A stretch of DNA of 52,594 nt, from positions 1-52,594 of the forward strand of contig JAGAKX010000055.1 in assembly GCA_017625435.1 (NCBI GenBank), written 5' to 3'. Position numbers and translations under genes: made by a program. This document shows positions 27,525 to 35,098 of the stretch, piece after piece. Position 1 is the first letter of the stretch, and each line of letters begins with the position of its first letter. The notes under the pieces are model-generated. The model ran no database searches and was not told the DNA's origin. It saw only the letters and a list, made by a program, of their open reading frames with translations. The DNA comes from Clostridia bacterium (GTDB taxonomy: Bacteria > Bacillota > Clostridia > Oscillospirales > Acutalibacteraceae).

Positions 27525-28304
27525 ATGATGCTGACGAACAAGGTTAAAACGGGCGGTTCAATTCTTCTTATTCATATTGAGGATATTCTTCCTGCAGATT
27601 ATTCATCCAGAAGGGTAGTGTCCCTTGATGAATTATACAGTCTTTCGGATTCCATAAAATCTGTGGGAATACTGAATCCTCTGACGGTCAGAAAAGAAAA
27701 TAACGGCTGCTACAGAGTTGTTTCCGGTGAAAGACGTCGCCGTGCCGCTATAATTGCAGGCTGTACCGTGCTGCCTTGTGTTCTGGTTGATGTCAGTGAA
27801 TATAACAGCGTAATATTCAATATTGCAGAAAATCTCCACAGAAAAGAGCTTCACTACCTTGAGCTTGCCACAATTATTGATGAATTGCACGAAAATATGA
27901 GTGTATCGGAGCTTTCTGAAGCTCTTTCCGTTCCCGAAGGGCTTATTTTATCAAGAATCCGCCTTCTTTCTCTTCCCGAAAATGTCAAATGGAAGATAAT
28001 GACAGGAAATATCAATGAGACAACGGCAAATGCAATTGCAGGTGTTGAAGGCAGTAAACGTCAGAATGAAATAACAGATTTGATTGTGTCATCAGGCTGC
28101 AGCTTCCGAGAGGCAATGGAGCTTACGGAAAAAGTCCCCAAAAGGGCAGTATTTGCCGCAAAGTACCGTGATTTCCGCATTTTTGAGAATACTATTGAGC
28201 ACGCAGTCGAAACAATGAAGTCCTCGGGTATTTCCGCAAGCAGCCTGAAACAGTCCGATGACAGCAGTATTACATATACAATTACCATTAATAGGATGGT
28301 TTAG
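27525..28304 (+). CDS. ParB/Noc-like DNA-binding protein (parB paralogue after rsmG)
   Basis: About 259 residues. The ParB N-terminal CTPase region has SDSIKSVGILNPLTV and the GERRRRAA box. NIAENLHRKELHYLELATII and a central helix-turn-helix (MSVSELSEALSVPEGLILSRIR, abbreviated) follow. It occupies the position of noc, the nucleoid-occlusion factor, immediately downstream of rsmG, and a second true parB lies at 29500. Whether it binds parS or a separate NBS-type site cannot be told. The start is uncertain: the ATGs at 27525 and 27528 follow a terminator tail and no good ribosome site is visible, so translation may begin slightly downstream or be weak. Confidence 0.75.
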   Translation: MMLTNKVKTGGSILLIHIEDILPADYSSRRVVSLDELYSLSDSIKSVGILNPLTVRKENNGCYRVVSGERRRRAAIIAGCTVLPCVLVDVSEYNSVIFNIAENLHRKELHYLELATIIDELHENMSVSELSEALSVPEGLILSRIRLLSLPENVKWKIMTGNINETTANAIAGVEGSKRQNEITDLIVSSGCSFREAMELTEKVPKRAVFAAKYRDFRIFENTIEHAVETMKSSGISASSLKQSDDSSITYTITINRMV

Positions 28305-28365
28305 AGATTTTTCTCTTTATCATACAGCCCATATCTTTCTCTTTCACACCCCACATCCAAACAGG

Positions 28366-28398
28366 AAGACCGTCGATTTATCGGCGGTCTTTCTGTTT
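28366..28398 (+). terminator. Intrinsic terminator after the Noc-like gene
   Basis: The stem AAGACCGTCG (28366-28375) pairs with CGGCGGTCTT (28382-28391) with one G-U pair, followed by TCTGTTT. Confidence 0.75.
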
Positions 28399-28406
28399 AT
28401 AACAGC

Positions 28407-28596
28407 GTAGGGGCGGGGTTTCCCCGCCCGTTCAAAACTTTTATTATTGTTGTAGGGGACGACGCCTACGGCGTCCCGTATTGATAAAAATTTAATGTCT
28501 GTATTATGACCCGTGGTGCATAAGAATGTGCCTCTTTATAAATTAATCACAAAATCAAACCATCTACCGCGGGACGTCGAGGACGCCGTCCCCTAC
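28407..28596. mobile_element. Solitary palindrome (28407-28430) and composite type I element (28452-28596)
   Basis: The single palindrome is of the GTAGGGGCGGGG...CCCCGCCCG type. The composite element has palindromes 28452-28478 and 28570-28596 and the type I core (ATTATGACCCGTGG, GAATGTGCCTC). It ends 11 bases before the parS site. Confidence 0.7.
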
Positions 28597-28607
28597 AAAA
28601 AGTAACT

Positions 28608-28623
28608 TGTTTCACGTGAAACA
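28608..28623. promoter_or_regulatory. parS partition site upstream of parA
   Basis: Perfect TGTTTCACGTGAAACA palindrome, just upstream of the parA promoter. It can serve both chromosome segregation and autoregulation of the par operon. Confidence 0.95.
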
Positions 28624-28642
28624 ATAATATTTTCATTACGTA

Positions 28643-28671
28643 TTGATTTTTTCAGCAGGCTTTGATATACT
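28643..28671 (+). promoter_or_regulatory. Probable promoter of parA-parB
   Basis: TTGATT (28643-28648), 17-base spacer, TATACT (28666-28671), about 55 bases before the parA ATG and 20 bases after parS. Confidence 0.6.
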
Positions 28672-28724
28672 ATATTGTATTATATGTTAAAATATATAAA
28701 TAATAATATAAGGAGGAGCCGCTG

Positions 28725-29495
28725 ATGGCAAAGACTGTTGCCGTGCTTAATCAGAAGGGCGGAGTAGGGAAGACCACTACTGCTGTCAACCTTGCCGCCT
28801 GCATCGGAGCCAAGGGCAAAAATGTTCTTCTTGTAGACATTGACCCTCAGGGAAATTCCACAAGCGGCTTTGGAGTAGATAAAAGAGCAATAAAGGTTTC
28901 ATCCTATGATGTGCTTGTAGGCAATAATAAGGGTGAAGAGGCAGTCATACACACCGAATTTCAGGGTGTTGACCTTATGGTTTCAAATATGAACCTTGCA
29001 GGTGCAGAGCTTGAGATTATTGACATCAAAAACCGTGAAAACCTTCTTAAAAACGCTCTCGCACCCCTGTGGGACAAGTATGACTACATTTTTCTTGACT
29101 GTCCCCCGTCCCTGGGACTTATCACTCTCAATGCGCTGACCGCTTCCGATACTTTCCTTGTGCCCATTCAGTGCGAATATTATGCACTCGAAGGCCTTTC
29201 GCAGTTAATGGCAACTGCAAGAAACATAAAAAGACTTTACAATCCTTATTTAGAGCTCGAAGGAGTTCTCCTTACAATGTATGACGGAAGACTTAACCTT
29301 ACACAGCAGGTTGTGGATGAGGTTAAGAAGTTCTTCCCAAAAAAGGTATATTCTACCACAATTCCCAGAAATGTACGCTTGTCGGAGGCACCCAGCTTCG
29401 GACAGCCCATAATATATTTTGACAAACGCTCAAAAGGTGCAGAGGCTTACAACGATTTCTCTGACGAGTTCTTGTCAAAGCAGGACAGGAGGTAA
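28725..29495 (+). CDS. parA: Chromosome partitioning ATPase ParA (Soj)
   Basis: A 256-residue Walker-type ATPase that with ParB and parS segregates origins and, in Bacillus, modulates DnaA. Deviant Walker A is LNQKGGVGKTTTAVNLAA (residues about 7-24) with the signature first Lys. DIDPQGNSTSGFG and YIFLDCPPSLGLITLNAL are the other family motifs. AAGGAGG lies nine bases upstream. parB follows after four bases. Confidence 0.96.
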   Translation: MAKTVAVLNQKGGVGKTTTAVNLAACIGAKGKNVLLVDIDPQGNSTSGFGVDKRAIKVSSYDVLVGNNKGEEAVIHTEFQGVDLMVSNMNLAGAELEIIDIKNRENLLKNALAPLWDKYDYIFLDCPPSLGLITLNALTASDTFLVPIQCEYYALEGLSQLMATARNIKRLYNPYLELEGVLLTMYDGRLNLTQQVVDEVKKFFPKKVYSTTIPRNVRLSEAPSFGQPIIYFDKRSKGAEAYNDFSDEFLSKQDRR

Positions 29496-29499
29496 ATAA

Positions 29500-30357
29500 A
29501 TGGCAGCAAAAAAAGGCGGTCTCGGCAAGGGTTTTGACAGTCTTTTTCTTGATAACTCAGCAGATGCACTCTCTGACGGCGGCTCCGTAATGCTTTCCAT
29601 AAGCGATATTGAGCCCGACCGCGGACAGCCCCGTACAAAGTTTTCTGAAGAGGCCTTAGCGGAGCTCGAGGCATCCATAAGAGAATTCGGCGTATTACAG
29701 CCCCTTTTAGTAAGACCTATGTCGGACGGCTCCTATAAAATTGTGGCAGGCGAAAGACGCTACCGTGCCGCAAGAAGGGCGGGTCTTTCCGAAGTGCCCG
29801 TAATCATAAAATCCCTTACGGATGCCGAGGCGGCGGCAATTGCCCTTATAGAAAATCTTCAGCGTGAGGACTTGAACCCCATTGAAGAAGCCGCAGGTAT
29901 AAGAAAGCTTATTGAGGAATACGGCTACACCCAGGAGGAAGCCGCAGAAAAGCTTTCAAAATCACGTCCCGCTATTGCAAATGCCTTAAGACTTCTTTCC
30001 CTTCCCGGTGACGTAATGAAGCTCGTGGAAGAGGGAAAAATTTCGGCAGGTCACGCAAGAGCACTTTTAGGACTTGAGGATGAAAAATTAATTTCCGACA
30101 TTGCAAAGGAAATTGTTGAAAAACAGCTGTCTGTAAGGCAGACCGAACAGCTCGTAAAGGCTCTGAGAAAGCCTAAAAAGGAGAAAGCTCCCAAAAAGGC
30201 AAGAGATAAGTTCTATGATGAGGTTGAACTGTCTCTTTCGGGAGTTCTCGCAAGAAGGGTTACCGTTCAGAATTCCGGTAAGGGCGGTAAAATTGAAATT
30301 GAGTTTTTCGATGCTGATGACTTACAGAAATTGGCAAAACTTTTTTCGGAGGATTAA
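29500..30357 (+). CDS. parB: Chromosome partitioning protein ParB (Spo0J)
   Basis: A 285-residue CTP-dependent DNA clamp loaded at parS. The N-terminal ParA-activating segment is KKGGLGKGFDSLF. The CTPase/DNA region has EFGVLQPLLVRPM, the GERRYRAARRAG box and IENLQREDLNPIEEA. The helix-turn-helix is YTQEEAAEKLSKSRPAIANA, and the C-terminal dimerisation domain is FFDADDLQKLAKLF. AGGAGG sits eight bases before the ATG. It lies between parA and serS with gaps of four and three bases. Confidence 0.96.
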   Translation: MAAKKGGLGKGFDSLFLDNSADALSDGGSVMLSISDIEPDRGQPRTKFSEEALAELEASIREFGVLQPLLVRPMSDGSYKIVAGERRYRAARRAGLSEVPVIIKSLTDAEAAAIALIENLQREDLNPIEEAAGIRKLIEEYGYTQEEAAEKLSKSRPAIANALRLLSLPGDVMKLVEEGKISAGHARALLGLEDEKLISDIAKEIVEKQLSVRQTEQLVKALRKPKKEKAPKKARDKFYDEVELSLSGVLARRVTVQNSGKGGKIEIEFFDADDLQKLAKLFSED

Positions 30358-30360
30358 AAA

Positions 30361-31647
30361 ATGATTGATATAAGATTTTTAAGAGAAAATCCCGATGCAG
30401 TCAGAGAAAACATCAAAAAGAAGTTTCAGGACAGCAAGCTTCCTCTGGTTGACGAGGTTTTAGCTCTTGACGTTGAAAGCAGAAAGAATAAGACTGAGGC
30501 GGATAATCTCCGTGCTTCAAGAAACAAATACTCCAAGCAGATAGGCGCTTTAATGGGTCAGGGCAAAAGAGAAGAAGCAGAAGAGATGAAGAAGCTCGTA
30601 AACCAGCAGTCCGAGGCTTTAGCCGCTGCAGAAGCCAAGGAAGCAGAGCTTCAGGAAAAAATCACAAAAATTATGATGATTATTCCCAATATCATCGACG
30701 ACTCCGTGCCTATAGGTAAGGACGACAGCGAAAATGTTGAGGTTCAGCGCTACGGTGAGCCCGTGGTACCCTCCTTCCCCATTCCTTATCACACGGACAT
30801 TATGGAACGCTTTAACGGTATCGACCTTGATTCAGCAAGACGCGTTGCAGGTAACGGCTTCTATTATCTTATGGGTGACATCGCAAGAATTCACTCCTCC
30901 GTTATCTCCTATGCAAGGGACTTTATGATTGACAGAGGCTTTATCTACTGCATTCCTCCCTTTATGATCAGAAGCGACGTTGTTACGGGTGTTATGAGCT
31001 TCGCTGAAATGGAAGCTATGATGTATAAAATTGAAGGCGAGGACCTTTACCTTATCGGTACAAGTGAGCACTCAATGATAGGAAAATTTATTGATACCAT
31101 CGTACCCGAGGAATCACTTCCTCAGGCACTTACAAGCTACTCACCCTGCTTCCGTAAGGAAAAGGGCGCTCACGGTATCGAGGAAAGAGGCGTTTACAGA
31201 ATCCACCAGTTCGAAAAGCAGGAAATGGTAGTTGTATGTAAGCCCGAGGACAGCAAAATGTGGTTCGACAAGCTCTGGCAGAACACCGTTGACCTCTTCA
31301 GAAGCCTTGATATCCCCGTAAGAACACTTGAGTGCTGCTCAGGCGACCTTGCAGACCTTAAGGTAAAGTCTATAGACGTTGAAGCATGGTCACCCCGTCA
31401 GGGCAAGTATTTCGAGGTAGGCTCCTGCTCAAACCTCGGGGACGCTCAGGCAAGAAGACTTAAAATCAGAGTAAACGGCAAGGACGGCAAGTATCTTGCT
31501 CACACTCTTAACAATACTGTTGTTGCTCCTCCCAGAATGCTCATTGCCTTCCTTGAGAATAACCTCAATGAAGACGGAAGCGTAAATATCCCCGTTGCCC
31601 TTCGTCCTTATATGGGCGGCAAGGACAAAATTGTTCCCGTTAAATAA
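30361..31647 (+). CDS. serS: Seryl-tRNA synthetase
   Basis: A 428-residue class II synthetase that charges tRNA-Ser. The N-terminal long coiled coil (about 30-100) is the tRNA-binding arm. Motif 2 is CFRKEKGAHGIEERGVYRIHQFEK, shown abbreviated by CFRKEKGAHG. The serine pocket region is EVGSCSNLGDAQARR. Motif 3 reads HTLNNTVVAPPRMLIAFLEN rather than the more usual TLNGS form, pointing to a divergent Clostridia clade. The gene starts three bases after parB with GGAGG upstream, so it is probably in the par operon. No T-box leader is possible at this spacing. Confidence 0.93.
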   Translation: MIDIRFLRENPDAVRENIKKKFQDSKLPLVDEVLALDVESRKNKTEADNLRASRNKYSKQIGALMGQGKREEAEEMKKLVNQQSEALAAAEAKEAELQEKITKIMMIIPNIIDDSVPIGKDDSENVEVQRYGEPVVPSFPIPYHTDIMERFNGIDLDSARRVAGNGFYYLMGDIARIHSSVISYARDFMIDRGFIYCIPPFMIRSDVVTGVMSFAEMEAMMYKIEGEDLYLIGTSEHSMIGKFIDTIVPEESLPQALTSYSPCFRKEKGAHGIEERGVYRIHQFEKQEMVVVCKPEDSKMWFDKLWQNTVDLFRSLDIPVRTLECCSGDLADLKVKSIDVEAWSPRQGKYFEVGSCSNLGDAQARRLKIRVNGKDGKYLAHTLNNTVVAPPRMLIAFLENNLNEDGSVNIPVALRPYMGGKDKIVPVK

Positions 31648-31665
31648 TTTTAAGGAGAGTAAAAA

Positions 31666-33546
31666 ATGGATCCTATTAAAGTAGATTTTTCCGACAGCGG
31701 AAAGAAAAAAAGTGTAAAGGACGTGCTCATTCCCCCCGAAAAGGCAGGTCTTAAAATTCTTATCAACATTATAATCACTCTTATAGTTGCTGTGGTTGCA
31801 TATTACTTTTTGCTTCCTCCCATGAACTTCCAGTCCTATGACTTCTATATTTACTGGGCAATTGTTCTTGCTTCTTATGTGGGCTGTGCATTTGTGACAT
31901 CAGGTGCATTCATAAAGCCCGAATACGTTCCCTATGTAAGAAGACAGGCTATAGCTCCCGTTGCCATAGGTCTTGTGCTTGCACTTGTTGTGGGTATCGG
32001 TTACCTCATTTCCAGCCCCTTCTTCCGTGCAAAGGATTATGCAGAGATTCTTACAATCGACAATGCAGAGTTTGATAACACAATTTCCGTAATCGACAGT
32101 ATGTCAGACTTCGACAAGGTTCCCCTTATCGACAAGGACGCAGCACGTGAGCTTGCAGACAAGACCCTCGGTGACTTCTCAGCTCTCGGCCTCGAATCTC
32201 AGTTCGAAATCCTTGAAAGCGATTCCACACAGATAAACTACAAGGGCTCACCCTACAGAGTTTATCCCCTTAAGTACGGCGATATTTTCAAATGGGCAAC
32301 AAACTCCGTTTTAAGTGCAGAATACGAGGGTATTCCCGGTTATGTAAGAGTTAATCTCAATACTCAGGAATCACAGCTTATTACAGATTTTGATATCAAG
32401 TATTCAACCGCAGAGCACTTCGGTGAATATCTTGAAAGACACCTTCGCTTCAAGTATCCCACATACATTTTCGGTGACACCTCCTTCGAAATTGATGAAG
32501 CAGGCAAGCCCTTCTGGGTTGTTGAGCACATCGAAAAGACAGTCGGTCTTGTAGGCGGTGACGACGTTGCAGGCGTTATCCTTGTTGACGCTGTAACGGG
32601 TGATGATATCTACTATTCAGCAGAGGAAATCGGTGCGGCAAGCTCCGAAATCGCTTGGATTGACCAGGCTTATGATGCTGACCTTCTTGTTCAGCAGTAT
32701 AATTACCTCGGTAAATATGCAGGCGGCTTCTGGAACTCCATCATCGGTCAGTCCGGAGTTAAGCAGGCTTCTCAGGGCTATTCATTCATTGCAGTAGGCG
32801 ATGACGTTTACCTTTACACAGGTGTAACATCCGTTACCTCCGACGACTCAATCCTCGGCTTCTTCTTCATTAACCAGAGAACAAAGGAAGGCTTCTTCTA
32901 TAACACCACAGGTGCAACAGAGGCTGCAGCACAGCGTTCTGCTCAGGGTAAGGTTTCCGATAAGGGCTGGAAGGCTGCATTCCCCATCCTTCTTAACATT
33001 GACGGTGAGGCTACCTACTTTATGGCTCTCAAGGACGATGCAAATATCGTTAAGTCCTATGCTATGGTTAACGTACAGCAGTATAATGTTGTTGCTATCC
33101 CTGCAGGTGAGAATGATGACCTCGCTTCAGCAGTAAGTGAGTATATCAAGGGTCTTAAGGCTCTGAGCCCCTCTGTTGTAATCGACATCAACTTTGACGT
33201 TTCCGGCAATAAGCCTCAGAACGGTGACGCTTCAACGGGTCTTGCAAACATCACCGGCACAGTTACAGATATCCGTTCAACAGTTGTAAACGGCAATACC
33301 TACTTCTACATTGAGCTTGATAACTCAGGTGTATATTACTACGTTGCCGCAGATGTCGCTGATATGGTAGTTCTCTTCGACGAGGGCGACACAATCACCG
33401 TAACAATTGATGAAGCAAGCGAAGGCAAGCTTGTTGAGGCACTCAGGATGATTCTCGGAACAGTTGAGGTACCCGAGGTTGAAGAGCCTACAGAAGAGGT
33501 TACTGAGGAAGTAACCGAAGCTATTGAAGAAACAACCGCTGCTTAA
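31666..33546 (+). CDS. Large membrane-anchored protein of unknown function
   Basis: A 626-residue protein with three predicted transmembrane helices near the N-terminus (about 28-50, 58-80, 93-118). A large, probably extracytoplasmic, region follows (about 120-600). It includes two similar stretches reminiscent of PepSY-like folds, for example VVEHIEKTVGLVGGDDVAGV. The protein ends in a Glu/Thr-rich tail (about 598-626). I do not recognise a named family. Codon use and the strong AAGGAG site suggest good expression. It lies 18 bases after serS and has its own terminator at 33559, so it is the last gene of the parA-parB-serS run. Confidence 0.7.
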   Translation: MDPIKVDFSDSGKKKSVKDVLIPPEKAGLKILINIIITLIVAVVAYYFLLPPMNFQSYDFYIYWAIVLASYVGCAFVTSGAFIKPEYVPYVRRQAIAPVAIGLVLALVVGIGYLISSPFFRAKDYAEILTIDNAEFDNTISVIDSMSDFDKVPLIDKDAARELADKTLGDFSALGLESQFEILESDSTQINYKGSPYRVYPLKYGDIFKWATNSVLSAEYEGIPGYVRVNLNTQESQLITDFDIKYSTAEHFGEYLERHLRFKYPTYIFGDTSFEIDEAGKPFWVVEHIEKTVGLVGGDDVAGVILVDAVTGDDIYYSAEEIGAASSEIAWIDQAYDADLLVQQYNYLGKYAGGFWNSIIGQSGVKQASQGYSFIAVGDDVYLYTGVTSVTSDDSILGFFFINQRTKEGFFYNTTGATEAAAQRSAQGKVSDKGWKAAFPILLNIDGEATYFMALKDDANIVKSYAMVNVQQYNVVAIPAGENDDLASAVSEYIKGLKALSPSVVIDINFDVSGNKPQNGDASTGLANITGTVTDIRSTVVNGNTYFYIELDNSGVYYYVAADVADMVVLFDEGDTITVTIDEASEGKLVEALRMILGTVEVPEVEEPTEEVTEEVTEAIEETTAA

Positions 33547-33558
33547 AATTTCAAAAAT

Positions 33559-33590
33559 AAGGCATAGGGCTTGAACGCTCTATGCCTTTT
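33559..33590 (+). terminator. Intrinsic terminator after the large membrane protein gene
   Basis: AAGGCATAG (33559-33567) pairs with CTATGCCTT (33580-33588), followed by TT. Confidence 0.7.
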
Positions 33591-33603
33591 AGTATGACAG
33601 CAA

Positions 33604-33671
33604 AACCACCGTAGGGGAGGGGTTTCCCCTCCCGTTAAACCACCGTAGGGGAGGGGTTTCCCCTCCCGTTA
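33604..33671. repeat. Perfect tandem duplication of a 34-bp unit containing the element palindrome
   Basis: 33604-33637 and 33638-33671 are identical. Each is AACCACC plus the 24-bp palindrome (GTAGGGGAGGGG, TTT centre, CCCCTCCCG) plus TTA. There is no core sequence between the two palindromes, unlike in the composite elements. Confidence 0.85.
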
Positions 33672-33682
33672 TTAAATTATGT

Positions 33683-33721
33683 AGCTTAAAGGACACATCC
33701 GCACGGAATGTGTCCTTTATT
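33683..33721 (-). terminator. Terminator of the XRE gene; left flank repeat of the module
   Basis: AAAGGACACATCC...GGAATGTGTCCTTT hairpin overlapping the XRE stop codon. Nearly the same sequence, in direct orientation, follows the divergent gene at 34261-34299. Confidence 0.65.
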
Positions 33722-33959
33722 AGTCTGTTATATTTTCTCTGTCAAAAACAGGGGAGTCGAAAAAGTCGTTAAGCGATATTTCAAGTCCCTCGCAGATTTC
33801 ATAAATAATACGAAGCTTCATACCGGGAAATTTACAGTTAATTATGGTGCTGAGTGTTGACTGCGGCACTCCCGAAAGCTTATGAAGTCCGTACTGTGAA
33901 AGCTGTCTTTCCTTGCAAAGCTCTTTGATTCTTAATGCAACTGCCTCGCCTAAAAGCAT
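33720..33959 (-). CDS. XRE-family helix-turn-helix regulator
   Basis: A 79-residue protein that is essentially one Cro/C1-type DNA-binding domain: ALRIKELCKERQLSQYGLHK, then SGVPQSTLSTIINC as the recognition helix region, and LEISLNDFFDSP at the end. It lacks any sensory or catalytic domain. AGAGGG precedes the ATG at a suitable distance. It is divergent from a 60-residue Cys-rich protein gene across a 119-base region with two near-identical 18-bp direct repeats, the likely operators. The pair is bracketed by near-identical hairpins. Confidence 0.85.
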   Translation of the reverse strand: MLLGEAVALRIKELCKERQLSQYGLHKLSGVPQSTLSTIINCKFPGMKLRIIYEICEGLEISLNDFFDSPVFDRENITD

Positions 33960-33974
33960 AAAAATATCCCTCTT

Positions 33975-34037
33975 TACTTCAATTACTTGATAAAAGTATA
34001 GGATGTATTAAAAATAAAATACTTCAAGTACTTGATA
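33975..34037. promoter_or_regulatory. Direct-repeat operators between XRE gene and Cys-rich gene
   Basis: TACTTCAATTACTTGATA (33975-33992) and TACTTCAAGTACTTGATA (34020-34037) are 17/18 identical and 45 bases apart. Each contains two TACTT half-sites nine bases apart. Their position between divergent genes fits autoregulation by the XRE protein. Confidence 0.6.
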
Positions 34038-34078
34038 TTTTGATAATAATGTGTAAATTTGATGTAGAGGTGATTATT

Positions 34079-34261
34079 ATGATATGCGAAAACAGATTTT
34101 GTCTCTATCAGGAAAACAACGAATGTAAGGTAAGCCACATTGAGCTGGACATAACAGGACTTTGCAGAACTTGTGTTTATGTAGATATTGAAGAAAAAAA
34201 GCTTTCAAAAATGAAGGATGAGCAGATAAAAAGAGACCTGAAAAGAATTTACAGCAGATAA
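34079..34261 (+). CDS. Small Cys-rich protein, possible zinc ribbon
   Basis: A 60-residue protein with Cys at 3, 8, 16, 29 and 32 (ICENRFCLYQENNECKVSH, then GLCRTC), followed by a Lys-rich helix. The spacing suggests a metal-binding knuckle. Similar short Cys-rich proteins of unknown function are common in Clostridia. AGAGGTG precedes the ATG at 34079; a longer upstream frame has no ribosome site and would cross the operator region. It is divergent from the XRE regulator and followed by its own terminator. Confidence 0.65.
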   Translation: MICENRFCLYQENNECKVSHIELDITGLCRTCVYVDIEEKKLSKMKDEQIKRDLKRIYSR

Positions 34262-34300
34262 GCTGAAGGACACATCCCCCGCGGAATGTGTCCTTATTTG
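34261..34300 (+). terminator. Terminator of the Cys-rich gene; right flank repeat of the module
   Basis: AAGGACACAT / ATGTGTCCTT stem (34266-34295), followed by ATTTGTTT. It closely resembles the hairpin at 33683-33721. Confidence 0.75.
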
Positions 34301-34311
34301 TTTATATCCGG

Positions 34312-34340
34312 TTGCTAAAGGAAAGAACTTATGCTACAAT
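34312..34340 (+). promoter_or_regulatory. Promoter of the PnuC-like gene
   Basis: TTGCTA (34312-34317), 17-base spacer, TACAAT (34335-34340) with a TGC extension. It leaves too little leader before the ATG at 34374 for a riboswitch. Confidence 0.7.
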
Positions 34341-34373
34341 GTAAACCGAAATTTTTAGCAGGGGAGAGGTATT

Positions 34374-35051
34374 ATGAAAACCGGTAAAAAAATACTAATC
34401 GGCATAACGGGAGCCGCAATTCTTGTTGCAGGTATAGTGTGCCGTCAGGAGTTTTTCCTCATGATACCCCTCTTTATATCCCTTTTTGTTATGGGCTTTC
34501 AGTCCGAGGCTAACCGTGTCGGGGCTCTTTGCGGAGCGGTAAACTCCCTTATATACACGGGTGCTTATATTTATATGGGTGTGTATGCTTCCGCCGCATC
34601 GGCCCTGCTTTTCAGCTTTCCCGTACAGCTTATGACCTTCTTTCGCTGGAAGAAAAATGCCTATAAAAAGACTGCGGTTTTCAAGCGTATGTCAAACAAA
34701 ATGCGGATTGTCCTGTCGGCTGTGCTTCTCGTCTTGTGGACTGTTCTTGCGGTCTTGTTTATACATCTTGACTACGAATATGCAGTTCTCGACAGCATAT
34801 CCTTCATTCTCGGCTTCGTTGTGCCCGTTCTTACAATGCTCGCTTACATTGAATATACCTATCTCTGGATAGTAACGGCAGTCGTCACCCTTCTTCTTTC
34901 CGTGCAGATGGTAATTGTGGATTACAAACAGACAACATATCTGATTTACGCAGTATATTGCTTCTACTGCATTGTGAGTGCTTTTATAAATGTACGAAAA
35001 TTCTATAAAGAACAGAGAGAAATGACAGAAGCAGTTGAAAACACGCAGTAA
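34374..35051 (+). CDS. PnuC-like nicotinamide riboside (vitamin) transporter
   Basis: A 225-residue integral membrane protein with about seven hydrophobic segments. The arrangement NSLIYTGAYIYMGVYASAA, FPVQLMTFFRWKKN and a later LDSISFILGFVVPVLTMLAY resembles PnuC, whose fold carries nicotinamide riboside or thiamine-type vitamins across the membrane by facilitated diffusion. The substrate cannot be assigned. GGGGAGAGG precedes the ATG. It is monocistronic by appearance, with its own promoter at 34312; the GH130 gene starts 47 bases downstream with its own ribosome site. Confidence 0.65.
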   Translation: MKTGKKILIGITGAAILVAGIVCRQEFFLMIPLFISLFVMGFQSEANRVGALCGAVNSLIYTGAYIYMGVYASAASALLFSFPVQLMTFFRWKKNAYKKTAVFKRMSNKMRIVLSAVLLVLWTVLAVLFIHLDYEYAVLDSISFILGFVVPVLTMLAYIEYTYLWIVTAVVTLLLSVQMVIVDYKQTTYLIYAVYCFYCIVSAFINVRKFYKEQREMTEAVENTQ

Positions 35052-35098
35052 ATACTATATAATAAACCTGAAAATTAATTTTTGAGGAGATAAAAGCT

